Source: an uncultured Bacteroidales bacterium (GTDB lineage Bacteria > Bacteroidota > Bacteroidia > Bacteroidales > UBA932). From it: a DNA stretch of 9,355 nucleotides. Within the stretch, counting starts at the first letter, position 1. Each line of letters starts with the position of its first letter. This document shows positions 1 to 6,020 of this stretch, one piece after another. The translations under genes and the position numbers were made by a program. Location: assembly GCA_946549475.1 (NCBI GenBank), contig CAMNQO010000058.1, positions 1 to 9,355 on the forward strand. The letters are read 5' to 3'. A model generated the notes under the pieces. That model did no database searches, was not told the DNA's origin, and saw nothing but the letters and a program-made list of their open reading frames with translations.

Positions 1-436
1 CCAGATAATGTAGATGCCGCCGGCCGTCATCCGTCCCGGGTTTCGCGCCGGCATCCGGTACGAGATTTTCGCCGGCCTCTTCTTGCTCCGTCCGGGGCCT
101 CTCTGTCAGATAATATGCATCGTAGTCGTTTCCCGCCCGCATCTTCCGTACGTCAAACAGACTGTCCGGGCACGATTGGGAGAGCGCCCAGGCCTCCTTT
201 CCGGACAGTCCCAGCCGCATCAGCAGCCCCATGAAGTTCTCCCCGTTCCTGACCCGCCCGCTTTTGAGGTCGAGCGTGTCCGTCAGAAATCCCAGCGGAT
301 AGACGGTGTCGCGCTGCTCCGCCGCTTCGGTCTCCCCGGACACCTTCCTTCCCTGGCATTGGGAAAAACTCACAAACAATGCCGCCAACAAGACTATCAG
401 CAGTACCACGCCCCATAAAATCCCTTTCCGTTTCAT
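1..436 (-). CDS. M23-family (LytM-type) metallopeptidase, N-terminal part, truncated by window edge
   Basis: About 145 codons of the N-terminal region are present; the protein continues past base 1, so the zinc-binding peptidase domain is not visible. It opens with MKRKGILWGVVLLIVLLAAL, a basic start followed by a hydrophobic segment (about residues 5-22), which suggests a signal anchor. Cys27 follows SFSQ, a poor lipobox, so a lipoprotein is less likely. The stretch around GFLTDTLDLKSGRVRNGENF and then LFDVRKMRAGNDYDAYYL matches, from memory, the N-terminal region of Bacteroidota M23 endopeptidases that cut peptidoglycan cross-links in the periplasm. After DAYYL there are roughly 30 acidic, Pro/Gly-rich residues that seem to be an insert. 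The ATG at 436 is chosen because it starts the signal segment. The gene begins 21 bases after the upstream ATPase gene on the same strand. The family call is an inference from the N-terminus only. Confidence 0.72.
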   Translation of the reverse strand, partial: MKRKGILWGVVLLIVLLAALFVSFSQCQGRKVSGETEAAEQRDTVYPLGFLTDTLDLKSGRVRNGENFMGLLMRLGLSGKEAWALSQSCPDSLFDVRKMRAGNDYDAYYLTERPRTEQEEAGENLVPDAGAKPGTDDGRRHLHYL

Positions 437-441
437 AATGT

Positions 442-449
442 AAAAAGTA
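442..449 (-). promoter_or_regulatory. Possible -7 element for the M23 gene (weak)
   Basis: The minus strand reads TACTTTTT, seven of eight matches to the Bacteroidota -7 element TAnnTTTG, with a TTTG 17 bases upstream as a possible -33 element. Only 5 bases separate it from the ATG at 436, so transcripts would be nearly leaderless. Read-through from the ATPase gene is an equally good explanation of expression. Confidence 0.25.
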
Positions 450-457
450 AGCAATTA

Positions 458-1918
458 TTATCTGAACAAATCATCCATGACAACGATATCGTTGATGTGT
501 GACCGGTGTTTGGAGTCCGTCACGCCAAAGGATGTGACAAGGGCGATATAGATGGAATGGCTGGGCTTATGGATGGCGGAATTCCTCAAAGCGTCAATCT
601 GCCTGGCAAACTCTTCTGCATCTTCGTCTGTGAGGGTATATTTCCCTTCGGAGAACTTCATTTCACAGATATAGTAGGCACGTTCTGCAGTCGCAGGGAC
701 AATAAGGTCAAGTTGCGCCCCCTCCCCATCCGAGGTCTCTCCACTCCAACTGAAGGGAGTCTCATATTCCTTTATTCTGAGAGCGTCGGCCAGTTGTTGG
801 ATATGTCCCGTGACGAGCAACTCGAAGGAGTGTCCCGCCCAAGAATAGAAGGGCTTGCTCCGTTGAACTGAACGCCAGGAAGTGGCGTCTGAGTTCTCGA
901 CAAACCGAAGATAGAAAAGAGTAAAAAAATCAACGAGTTGGTAGACCGTTTGCTTGCGGGCGCCTCCGTAGAGGGAGTAACTTCTGATGATGCCGGAATC
1001 TATTAAGTTTTCCAAAACATCGGAGAAGTGTCCGCCACCCTTCTTCTCCACGGCCTTCAGTAGCTCTGTCCGCGTCATTCCGTAGAATTTTTTCCCCAGC
1101 AGACGGATTACATTGATATAAATGTCCGAACTTGAATAAAGACCCGTGTACACATCCTTGAACTCTTGTCGTGCTTGGTCTTTGTTGAAATGGATGGAGT
1201 TGATGTTGTCCGCCATCGTTCTGTCCGGCCGGAATCTGTCCATATAAAACGGGACTCCGCCGATAACCATATATGTGAGAGCGATTTCATACCTGGAGAG
1301 GTGAAACCCTCGATACTCCCAATATCGTTCGCATTCTGCCAATGTGAAAGGTTTGAGAGAAATGGATTCGGTAATTCTTCCATAAAGACCGCCGTAATCC
1401 CGCATAACATTGTCAATCATCCAACTGGTGGCAGATCCGCACACGATGAGGAAGACATCTTTGCGTTTTCTGGCCCACGAGTTCCAAAAGTGACCCAGTT
1501 CGCTCAGTAGTTCCGATGATTGAGGCCCGGCGAGCCAGGGTAATTCATCGATGAAGATAACCTTTCGGCGTGTGCGTTTGGATTGGATGAGTTTTTTTAG
1601 CAACCCCAAGGTGTCTAACCAGTTGGTCGGTTCGGGGGACCCATCTTTTTCTAAGCCATATTCCAGCAGGCTATTGTAGAAGTGTTTGATCTGTACTTGA
1701 CGATACGATTCTACTTTTTCGGGGTTGCCGCTGTTGATTTTTAAGTATAAACCGACAGCCATAAATGACATTTTGCCCTCAAGGGCTTCTTCTATCAGGA
1801 ATGACTTTCCGACGCGACGCCTGCCGTATATGGCTAAAAACTCAGATTTTTTTGATTTGTAGAGCCTTGATATGGTAGCAAGTTCTTCTTCTCTTCCAAT
1901 GACTGATGATGGGTTCAT
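458..1918 (-). CDS. ATP-binding protein of the ATPase_2/DUF234 type with C-terminal PD-(D/E)XK nuclease-like domain
   Basis: 486 residues. The N-terminal half is a P-loop ATPase: Walker A GRRRVGKS at residues 32-39 and Walker B KVIFIDELPW at about 119-128, a likely sensor strand with GSATSWM, and then LYGRITESISLKPF, a pattern common in the archaeal-ATPase (PF01637-like) family. A winged-helix-like middle region follows. The C-terminus has GHSFELLV (E366), QLDLIV (D404) and ICEMKF (E419, K421), spaced like the E...D...ExK core of PD-(D/E)XK nucleases, as described for DUF234 proteins. The cellular role of this family is unknown; nuclease activity is an inference. The ATG at 1918 is chosen because NPSSVIGREEEL is the usual N-terminus of the family and a promoter lies just upstream; the frame stays open to 2143 but that part crosses the promoter. 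The gene is much AT-richer than its neighbours, which suggests transfer. It looks intact. Confidence 0.85.
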   Translation of the reverse strand: MNPSSVIGREEELATISRLYKSKKSEFLAIYGRRRVGKSFLIEEALEGKMSFMAVGLYLKINSGNPEKVESYRQVQIKHFYNSLLEYGLEKDGSPEPTNWLDTLGLLKKLIQSKRTRRKVIFIDELPWLAGPQSSELLSELGHFWNSWARKRKDVFLIVCGSATSWMIDNVMRDYGGLYGRITESISLKPFTLAECERYWEYRGFHLSRYEIALTYMVIGGVPFYMDRFRPDRTMADNINSIHFNKDQARQEFKDVYTGLYSSSDIYINVIRLLGKKFYGMTRTELLKAVEKKGGGHFSDVLENLIDSGIIRSYSLYGGARKQTVYQLVDFFTLFYLRFVENSDATSWRSVQRSKPFYSWAGHSFELLVTGHIQQLADALRIKEYETPFSWSGETSDGEGAQLDLIVPATAERAYYICEMKFSEGKYTLTDEDAEEFARQIDALRNSAIHKPSHSIYIALVTSFGVTDSKHRSHINDIVVMDDLFR

Positions 1919-1939
1919 GTTTTTTCTAATGGGTTGTTG

Positions 1940-1947
1940 CAAAGATA
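1940..1947 (-). promoter_or_regulatory. Promoter -7 element of the ATPase gene
   Basis: The minus strand reads TATCTTTG, a full match to the Bacteroidota TAnnTTTG element. No convincing -33 TTTG is seen 19-21 bases upstream. The predicted leader is short, about 15-20 bases, and ends in an A-rich stretch (GAAAAAAC) directly before the ATG at 1918, as is common for translation starts in this phylum, where Shine-Dalgarno sequences are rare. Confidence 0.6.
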
Positions 1948-1967
1948 GTAAAATAATTTTTACCCGT

Positions 1968-2020
1968 CTAGAAAATCGGCCAAAATCGAACATTTTTGTT
2001 GAATTTGGCCGTTTTTCCAG
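1968..2020. repeat. Long imperfect inverted repeat between two divergent promoters
   Basis: Read outward from a TTTT loop at 1993-1996, the arms pair AACA with TGTT, then TC with GA (one bulged G, then an A-A mismatch), then CGGCCAAA (1977-1984) with TTTGGCCG (2004-2011), then CTAGAAAA (1968-1975) with TTTTCCAG (2013-2020), each outer block separated by one mismatch. The dyad is 53 bases across. It lies upstream of both predicted -7 elements, so neither normal transcript should contain it. This makes a protein-binding operator or a remnant of a mobile element more likely than a terminator, although the CGGCCAAA stem followed by TTTTT on the plus strand would look like one. Confidence 0.7.
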
Positions 2021-2049
2021 GGGCCGGTGGCTTTGAACGGTCTGGAAAA
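2013..2049. repeat. Second inverted repeat sharing an arm with the first (TTTTCCAG / CTGGAAAA)
   Basis: TTTTCCAG at 2013-2020 pairs perfectly with CTGGAAAA at 2042-2049 across a 21-base GC-rich spacer. The same left arm also closes the 1968-2020 dyad, so the octamer CTRGAAAA occurs three times in 82 bases: direct at 1968, inverted at 2013, direct at 2042. The two foldings exclude each other. Three related octamers in alternating orientation resemble a multi-site operator. Confidence 0.6.
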
Positions 2050-2094
2050 TTTTGATGAAGAAAAAAATTACTTTTTTCTTGTTTCTTAAAATAG

Positions 2095-2102
2095 TACCTT
2101 TG
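2095..2102 (+). promoter_or_regulatory. Promoter -7 element of uvrB
   Basis: TACCTTTG is a full match to TAnnTTTG. A T-rich stretch with CTTG lies about 17 bases upstream (around 2079) and may serve as a weak -33 region. The start codon at 2121 follows 18 bases later, giving a leader of roughly 10-15 bases. Confidence 0.65.
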
Positions 2103-2108
2103 CGGTCC

Positions 2109-2115
2109 GGGAGGA
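2109..2115 (+). promoter_or_regulatory. Shine-Dalgarno-like site of uvrB
   Basis: GGGAGGA lies 5 bases before the ATG at 2121, a textbook Shine-Dalgarno spacing. This supports that ATG over the upstream in-frame ATG at 2055, which would precede the promoter. Strong sites of this kind are uncommon in Bacteroidota. Confidence 0.6.
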
Positions 2116-2120
2116 CAGCG

Positions 2121-4250
2121 ATGAATTTCCAATTGGTTTCCACATACGCCCCGGCAGGGGATCAGCCTTCGGCCATCGACGGGATTTGCAAAGCCTTGTC
2201 CGGCGGCGTGGAGAATATCACGCTGCTGGGCGTGACGGGCTCCGGCAAGACCTTCACCATGGCCAATGTCATCGAGCGGCTGCAACGGCCGGCCCTCATC
2301 CTGAGCCACAACAAGACGCTGGCCGCCCAGTTGTACGGCGAGTTCAAAGCCTTTTTCCCCAAGAATGCGGTGGAGTACTTCGTGTCCTACTACGACTATT
2401 ACCAGCCCGAAGCCTACCTGCCGACGACCGATACCTATATTGAAAAAGACCTTTCCATCAACGAGGAAATCGAAAAACTCCGGCTTTCGGCGGCTTCTTC
2501 CCTGTTGAGCGGCCGCCGGGATGTGATTGTCGTCTCCAGCGTGTCCTGCTTGTACGGCGTGGGCAATCCCGAGGATTTCCACAACCAGACCATCCACCTC
2601 AGCCGAGGCCAGCGCATCACGCAGACCACGCTGATGTATGCCCTGGTGGATGCGCTTTACAATCGCACGGAAGGGGAGTTCAAGATGGGCTGTTTCCGGG
2701 TCAACGGAGAGAGTACCGATATCTGCATGGGCTACGGGCAGAATGCCGTGCGGGTCGAGTTTTTCGGCAATGAAATCGATGCCATTTTCATCATCGACCC
2801 GGTCACCGGCGCCCGTATCGAAGAGATCGGGGAGGTCAGCATCTACCCGGCCAACAACTTCGTCACCACCAAAGAAAGAAGCGCCCTGGCCGTCAGCCAG
2901 ATCCAGAGCGATTTGCTCGACCAGTGCAACTATTTCGAGGAAATCGGCAAGACGCTGGAGGCCAAACGCCTCAAACAGCGCGTGGAATATGATTTGGAGA
3001 TGATCAAGGAGATGGGCTACTGCTCCGGCATCGAAAACTATTCCCGCTACTTTGACGGACGCAGCGCCGGCACGCGCCCCTTCTGCCTGCTGGACTATTT
3101 CCCCGACGACTTCATCACCTTTATCGACGAGTCCCATGTCACCATTCCCCAGATCCGTGCCATGTACGGAGGGGATCACAGCCGCAAATCCGTCCTGATA
3201 GACTACGGATTCCGCCTGCCCGCCGCCGCAGACAACCGGCCCCTGAAATTCGATGAATTTGAGGCGTTGACCGGGCAGCGCGTGTTCGTCAGCGCCACGC
3301 CTGCGGACTACGAACTGGACAAATCCGAAGGGCTCATCGTGGAACAGGTGGTGCGGCCGACCGGTCTGCTCGACCCGCCCGTCGAAATCCGTCCGACGGA
3401 AAACCAGGTGGACGACCTGCTGGAAGAAGTGCGCGTAAGGGCGCAGCGGGACGAGCGCGTGCTGGTGACGACCCTCACCAAGCGGATGGCGGAAGAGTTG
3501 GACGCTTATTTCCAGCGGATGGGTGTCCGCTGCCGCTACATCCACTCCGATGTCGATACGATGGAGCGGGTGGAAATCATCGAAGATTTCAAGAACGGTC
3601 TTTTTGACGTGCTGGTCGGCGTCAACCTCCTGCGCGAGGGGCTGGACATCCCCCTGGTGTCGCTGGTGGCCATCCTGGATGCCGACAAGGAGGGCTTCCT
3701 GCGCTCCGATACGGCCCTGACGCAGACCGCCGGCCGTGCCGCACGCAATGTCAACGGTCTGGTCATCATGTACGCCGACACGATTACCGGCTCCATGCGC
3801 CGCACCCTCGAAGAGACGGCCCGCCGCCGGAGCAAACAACTGGCGTACAACGAAGAACATCACATCACGCCTACGCAGATCCATTCCCACAGCAATGTGC
3901 TGGTCGCTTCTTCCAAAGGCCGCACCAGCGCGGCCACATCTTACGACGACCCGGCGTACATCCCTTCGCCCGACGAACTCGGCCACGGCAAAGTGTCGGT
4001 CGGGCTGGGACTTGACTCCCGGCGTGAAGGCGCCGCCGCCCGTGTGGACGGCTATGTCAAAGCCGACCTGGCGGCTGTATTGCAAGACCCCGTCATCCGG
4101 GCGATGAGCCGCGAACAGGTCGTAAAATGCGTCAAGGAGGCGGAAGGCAATATGAAAAAAGCGGCCGCCGCCCTCGATTTCCCCTCCGCCGCCAAATACC
4201 GCGACGAGATGTGGGCCCTTCAGGAATACCTCAAGGTCTGGAACGGGTAG
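2121..4250 (+). CDS. uvrB: Excinuclease ABC subunit B (UvrB)
   Basis: 709 residues; damage-verification helicase of nucleotide excision repair, which receives lesions from UvrA and recruits UvrC to incise the DNA. Walker A is GVTGSGKT (37-44). The aromatic beta-hairpin YYDYYQP (90-96), which clamps DNA, matches the tyrosines known from E. coli UvrB. The DEAD-like motif is DESH (336-339) followed by VTIPQIRAMYGGDHSRK; FVSATPADYEL and YIHSDVDTMERVEII mark the second helicase half, and QTAGRAAR (535-542) is motif VI. A UVR domain (about 667-704, LDFPSAAKYRDEM) closes the protein and contacts UvrC. It is about 35 residues longer than E. coli UvrB (673), mainly through a longer linker before the UVR domain. 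The gene appears complete and functional, has its own promoter, and converges on the yigZ-like gene. Confidence 0.98.
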   Translation: MNFQLVSTYAPAGDQPSAIDGICKALSGGVENITLLGVTGSGKTFTMANVIERLQRPALILSHNKTLAAQLYGEFKAFFPKNAVEYFVSYYDYYQPEAYLPTTDTYIEKDLSINEEIEKLRLSAASSLLSGRRDVIVVSSVSCLYGVGNPEDFHNQTIHLSRGQRITQTTLMYALVDALYNRTEGEFKMGCFRVNGESTDICMGYGQNAVRVEFFGNEIDAIFIIDPVTGARIEEIGEVSIYPANNFVTTKERSALAVSQIQSDLLDQCNYFEEIGKTLEAKRLKQRVEYDLEMIKEMGYCSGIENYSRYFDGRSAGTRPFCLLDYFPDDFITFIDESHVTIPQIRAMYGGDHSRKSVLIDYGFRLPAAADNRPLKFDEFEALTGQRVFVSATPADYELDKSEGLIVEQVVRPTGLLDPPVEIRPTENQVDDLLEEVRVRAQRDERVLVTTLTKRMAEELDAYFQRMGVRCRYIHSDVDTMERVEIIEDFKNGLFDVLVGVNLLREGLDIPLVSLVAILDADKEGFLRSDTALTQTAGRAARNVNGLVIMYADTITGSMRRTLEETARRRSKQLAYNEEHHITPTQIHSHSNVLVASSKGRTSAATSYDDPAYIPSPDELGHGKVSVGLGLDSRREGAAARVDGYVKADLAAVLQDPVIRAMSREQVVKCVKEAEGNMKKAAAALDFPSAAKYRDEMWALQEYLKVWNG

Positions 4251-4263
4251 GGCTGCGCGTGAA

Positions 4264-4290
4264 GGTATTGGTCCGGGAAGGGCCTATTCC
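4264..4290. terminator. Hairpin between convergent genes, candidate bidirectional terminator
   Basis: GGTATTGGTCC (4264-4274) and GGGCCTATTCC (4280-4290) form 11-base arms around a GGGAA loop, with two T-T mismatches and one G-T pair. The hairpin fills the 33-base gap between uvrB and the convergent YigZ-family gene and overlaps the latter's stop codon (4284-4286). No clear T-tract follows on either strand, so intrinsic termination is uncertain. Confidence 0.4.
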
Positions 4291-4934
4291 TCAAAAGTGA
4301 GCCAGGGGGATTGACGGATGGACACGACCTGCGACTGCGGAACGGAGAGGGTGATGCGGCAGGGGGTATCTACGGCCAGATCCAGGATGCGGATATCGCC
4401 GCCCTTGGTCCGTTTCATCACTTCACCCATCTTCTCGTAGGAAAAGGTGGCCGTCAGGACTTCGCAGGCTGTTTTTTCGATGACGCTGGCGTTCGACAAG
4501 GCGTCGGCCGCGGCACTGCGGTAGGCGTTGATCAGACCGGGGACACCCAGTTTGATGCCCCCGAAATAGCGGACGACGGCAATCAGGATATCGCTCAGGT
4601 CCAGGCTGTCGATCTGCCCCAGGATGGGGCGCCCGGCCGTTCCGGACGGCTCGCCGTCGTCGTTGATGCGCCATTTCCCGTCAACTTTTCCGCCGCTCTC
4701 CCGTCCTGTCGTCCCGTCCGCCTTTCGCATCGTCTCCCGTCCTCCGTCCGCACCGATGCGGTAAGCGTAGCAGATGTGCCGTGCGTCGTGATATTCCTTG
4801 CGGAGCCTCTCCAGCGCGTCTTTGATTTCTTCTTCCCCCGAAACGGGCAGGGCAAAGGCGATGAAACGGCTGCCCTTGTCTTTGAACAACCCTTCCGCCG
4901 GGGCGGCAATACTCTTGTATCGGTCAGTGGTCAT
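4284..4934 (-). CDS. yigZ: YigZ/IMPACT-family protein (UPF0029)
   Basis: 216 residues from the ATG at 4934; an ATG at 4946 would add four residues (MTGP) and cannot be excluded. The N-terminal IMPACT/UPF0029 domain shows KGSRFIAFALP (about 20-30), HDARHICYAYRIGADG (49-64), DDGEPSGTAGRPIL (92-105), VVRYFGGIKLGVPGLINAY, then a C-terminal UPF0029-like domain (about 145-210). The eukaryotic relative IMPACT regulates the kinase GCN2; the bacterial role is unsettled, with nucleic-acid or ribosome binding suggested from structure. Between RIGADG and RINDDGEP there is a 24-residue insert made of two 12-residue repeats, which I do not know from other members. Residues of the conserved motif on both sides are intact, so the protein is probably functional. 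It is divergent from ftsY and convergent with uvrB. Confidence 0.93.
   Translation of the reverse strand: MTTDRYKSIAAPAEGLFKDKGSRFIAFALPVSGEEEIKDALERLRKEYHDARHICYAYRIGADGGRETMRKADGTTGRESGGKVDGKWRINDDGEPSGTAGRPILGQIDSLDLSDILIAVVRYFGGIKLGVPGLINAYRSAAADALSNASVIEKTACEVLTATFSYEKMGEVMKRTKGGDIRILDLAVDTPCRITLSVPQSQVVSIRQSPWLTFEE
4671..4742 (-). repeat. Two-copy 36-base tandem repeat inside the yigZ-like gene
   Basis: Units are 4707-4742 and 4671-4706 (minus strand). They encode residues 65-76 (GRETMRKADGTT) and 77-88 (GRESGGKVDGKW), sharing the pattern GRE(T/S)xxK(A/V)DG. The heptamer GACGGGA occurs four times (4735-4741, 4712-4718, 4699-4705, 4676-4682) with offsets 23, 13 and 23, as expected of a 36-base period. 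The period is a multiple of three, so the frame is kept. Confidence 0.75.
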
Positions 4935-4970
4935 CGGTCCCGTCATTCCCGCGAAAAGCCAAATGTCCTG

Positions 4971-4978
4971 CGAAAATA
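4971..4978 (-). promoter_or_regulatory. Possible -7 element of the yigZ-like gene
   Basis: The minus strand reads TATTTTCG, seven of eight matches to TAnnTTTG. It is 36 bases upstream of the ATG at 4934 and 24 upstream of the ATG at 4946. It lies back to back with the ftsY promoter in the 100-base divergent gap 4935-5034. Confidence 0.4.
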
Positions 4979-5020
4979 GTCATTTTTTGCCGAAAACCCC
5001 TAAAATCGCCGGAATTTGAC

Positions 5021-5028
5021 TATATTTG
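5021..5028 (+). promoter_or_regulatory. Promoter -7 element of ftsY (ftsY-pheT-DUF4296-deoC unit)
   Basis: TATATTTG matches TAnnTTTG fully. Only 6 bases lie between it and the ATG at 5035, so the transcript is predicted to start at or within a few bases of the start codon. No clear TTTG is found 19-21 bases upstream; the nearest is at 4986-4989, farther than usual. Confidence 0.55.
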
Positions 5029-5034
5029 CAAGTT

Positions 5035-6012
5035 ATGGGAATTTTTGATCAAGGCGTTAAGAAGACCAAGGCCGGACTTTTTGAACGGCTGTCCCGTGCG
5101 ATCGCCGGGAAGTCCACCGTCAGCGACGACATCCTCGATGCCATCGAAGATGCGCTGATTGCCACGGATATGGGCGTGGACACGACTTTGAAGATCATCG
5201 ACAATCTGGAAGAGCGGGTGAGCCGTGACAAGTACATGTCGATGGACGAACTCGTAGCGATGCTCCGCGAAGAAATCGCCGCCCTGCTCGACGTGGACCT
5301 TGAGGCGGGTGACCGCCCGGAAAACGGCTCCTCCGACGCTTATGTGGAGCCGGATTTCTCCAGCCGGTTCGATTTCAGCAAGAAGCCCTATGTCGTGCTC
5401 GTCGTGGGCGTAAACGGCGTGGGCAAGACCACGACCATCGGCAAAATCGCTTCCCGTCTGCATGCCGAAGGCAAGAAGGTCATCATCGGAGCTGCCGACA
5501 CCTTCCGGGCAGCCGCCGTGGACCAGTTGACCATCTGGGCCGGGCGGGCCGGCGTGGACATCGTCAAGCAGCAGATGGGGTCGGATCCGGCTTCCGTGGC
5601 GTATGATACCGTGAAATCTGCTGTCGCCAAGGGGGCGGATGTCGTGCTCATCGATACGGCCGGCCGCCTGCACAACCGCATCGACCTGATGAACGAATTG
5701 TCCAAGATTAAAAATGTCATCCGGAAAGTCATTCCCGAGGGTGCGTCGGATGTGATGCTGGTGCTGGACGGTTCGACCGGACAGAACGCATTCCAGCAGG
5801 CGGGTGAGTTTTCCAAAGCGACGGACATCACTTCGCTGGCGGTCACCAAACTGGACGGGAGCGCCAAAGGCGGCGTAGTCATCGGCATCGTGGACAAGTT
5901 CCGGATTCCCATCAAATTCATCGGTGTCGGTGAAGGCGTCGATGATCTCAAGGTTTTCGACAAGAAAGAATATGTGGAGAACTTGTTTTCTGCGGAGGAT
6001 ATAAAAAAGTAA
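5035..6012 (+). CDS. ftsY: Signal recognition particle receptor FtsY
   Basis: 325 residues; the SRP receptor GTPase that docks ribosome-SRP complexes at the inner membrane and hands them to SecYEG. The N domain (about 10-85) carries LFERLSRAIAGKS and the helical ILDAIEDALIATDMGVDTTLK. The G domain shows G1 GVNGVGKT (125-132), the insertion-box region ADTFRAAAVDQL, G3 DTAGR (207-211), G4 TKLD (271-274) and the C-terminal GVGEGVDDLKVFD closing motif. The acidic membrane-binding A domain of E. coli FtsY is absent and the protein begins directly with a short MGIFDQGVKKTKAG, as in many Bacteroidota. The ATG at 5035 is preferred; an in-frame TTG at 5026 lies inside the promoter and an in-frame stop is at 5017. 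It is the first gene of a tight plus-strand cluster, 8 bases before pheT. Confidence 0.98.
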   Translation: MGIFDQGVKKTKAGLFERLSRAIAGKSTVSDDILDAIEDALIATDMGVDTTLKIIDNLEERVSRDKYMSMDELVAMLREEIAALLDVDLEAGDRPENGSSDAYVEPDFSSRFDFSKKPYVVLVVGVNGVGKTTTIGKIASRLHAEGKKVIIGAADTFRAAAVDQLTIWAGRAGVDIVKQQMGSDPASVAYDTVKSAVAKGADVVLIDTAGRLHNRIDLMNELSKIKNVIRKVIPEGASDVMLVLDGSTGQNAFQQAGEFSKATDITSLAVTKLDGSAKGGVVIGIVDKFRIPIKFIGVGEGVDDLKVFDKKEYVENLFSAEDIKK

Positions 6013-6020
6013 CAACAGAT

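Noticed and set aside
14..418. A 134-codon plus-strand open frame at the left edge
   Set aside because: It is antisense to the M23 peptidase frame, which has a signal segment and family-like motifs.
1986..2004. A LexA/SOS box of the CGAAC-type upstream of uvrB
   Set aside because: CGAAC is followed by GTTGA with a 6-base rather than 4-base spacer and only one half fits; the site is better described as the core of the larger dyad.
1977..2016. A factor-independent terminator (CGGCC stem followed by TTTTT)
   Set aside because: On the plus strand there is no gene upstream whose transcript would end here; the unit lies between two divergent promoters.
2052..2120. Earlier start for uvrB (TTG 2052 or ATG 2055)
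   Set aside because: Both precede the predicted promoter at 2095, and NFQLVSTYAPAGDQPSAI is the usual UvrB N-terminus.
1919..2143. Upstream extension of the ATPase gene by 75 codons
   Set aside because: The extension would cross the TATCTTTG promoter and the inverted repeats, and the family N-terminus VIGREEEL follows directly after the ATG at 1918.
1968..4085. A 705-codon open frame on the minus strand opposite uvrB
   Set aside because: It is the antisense shadow of a complete, well-conserved uvrB in high-GC DNA; its translation shows no domain and it crosses the divergent promoter region.
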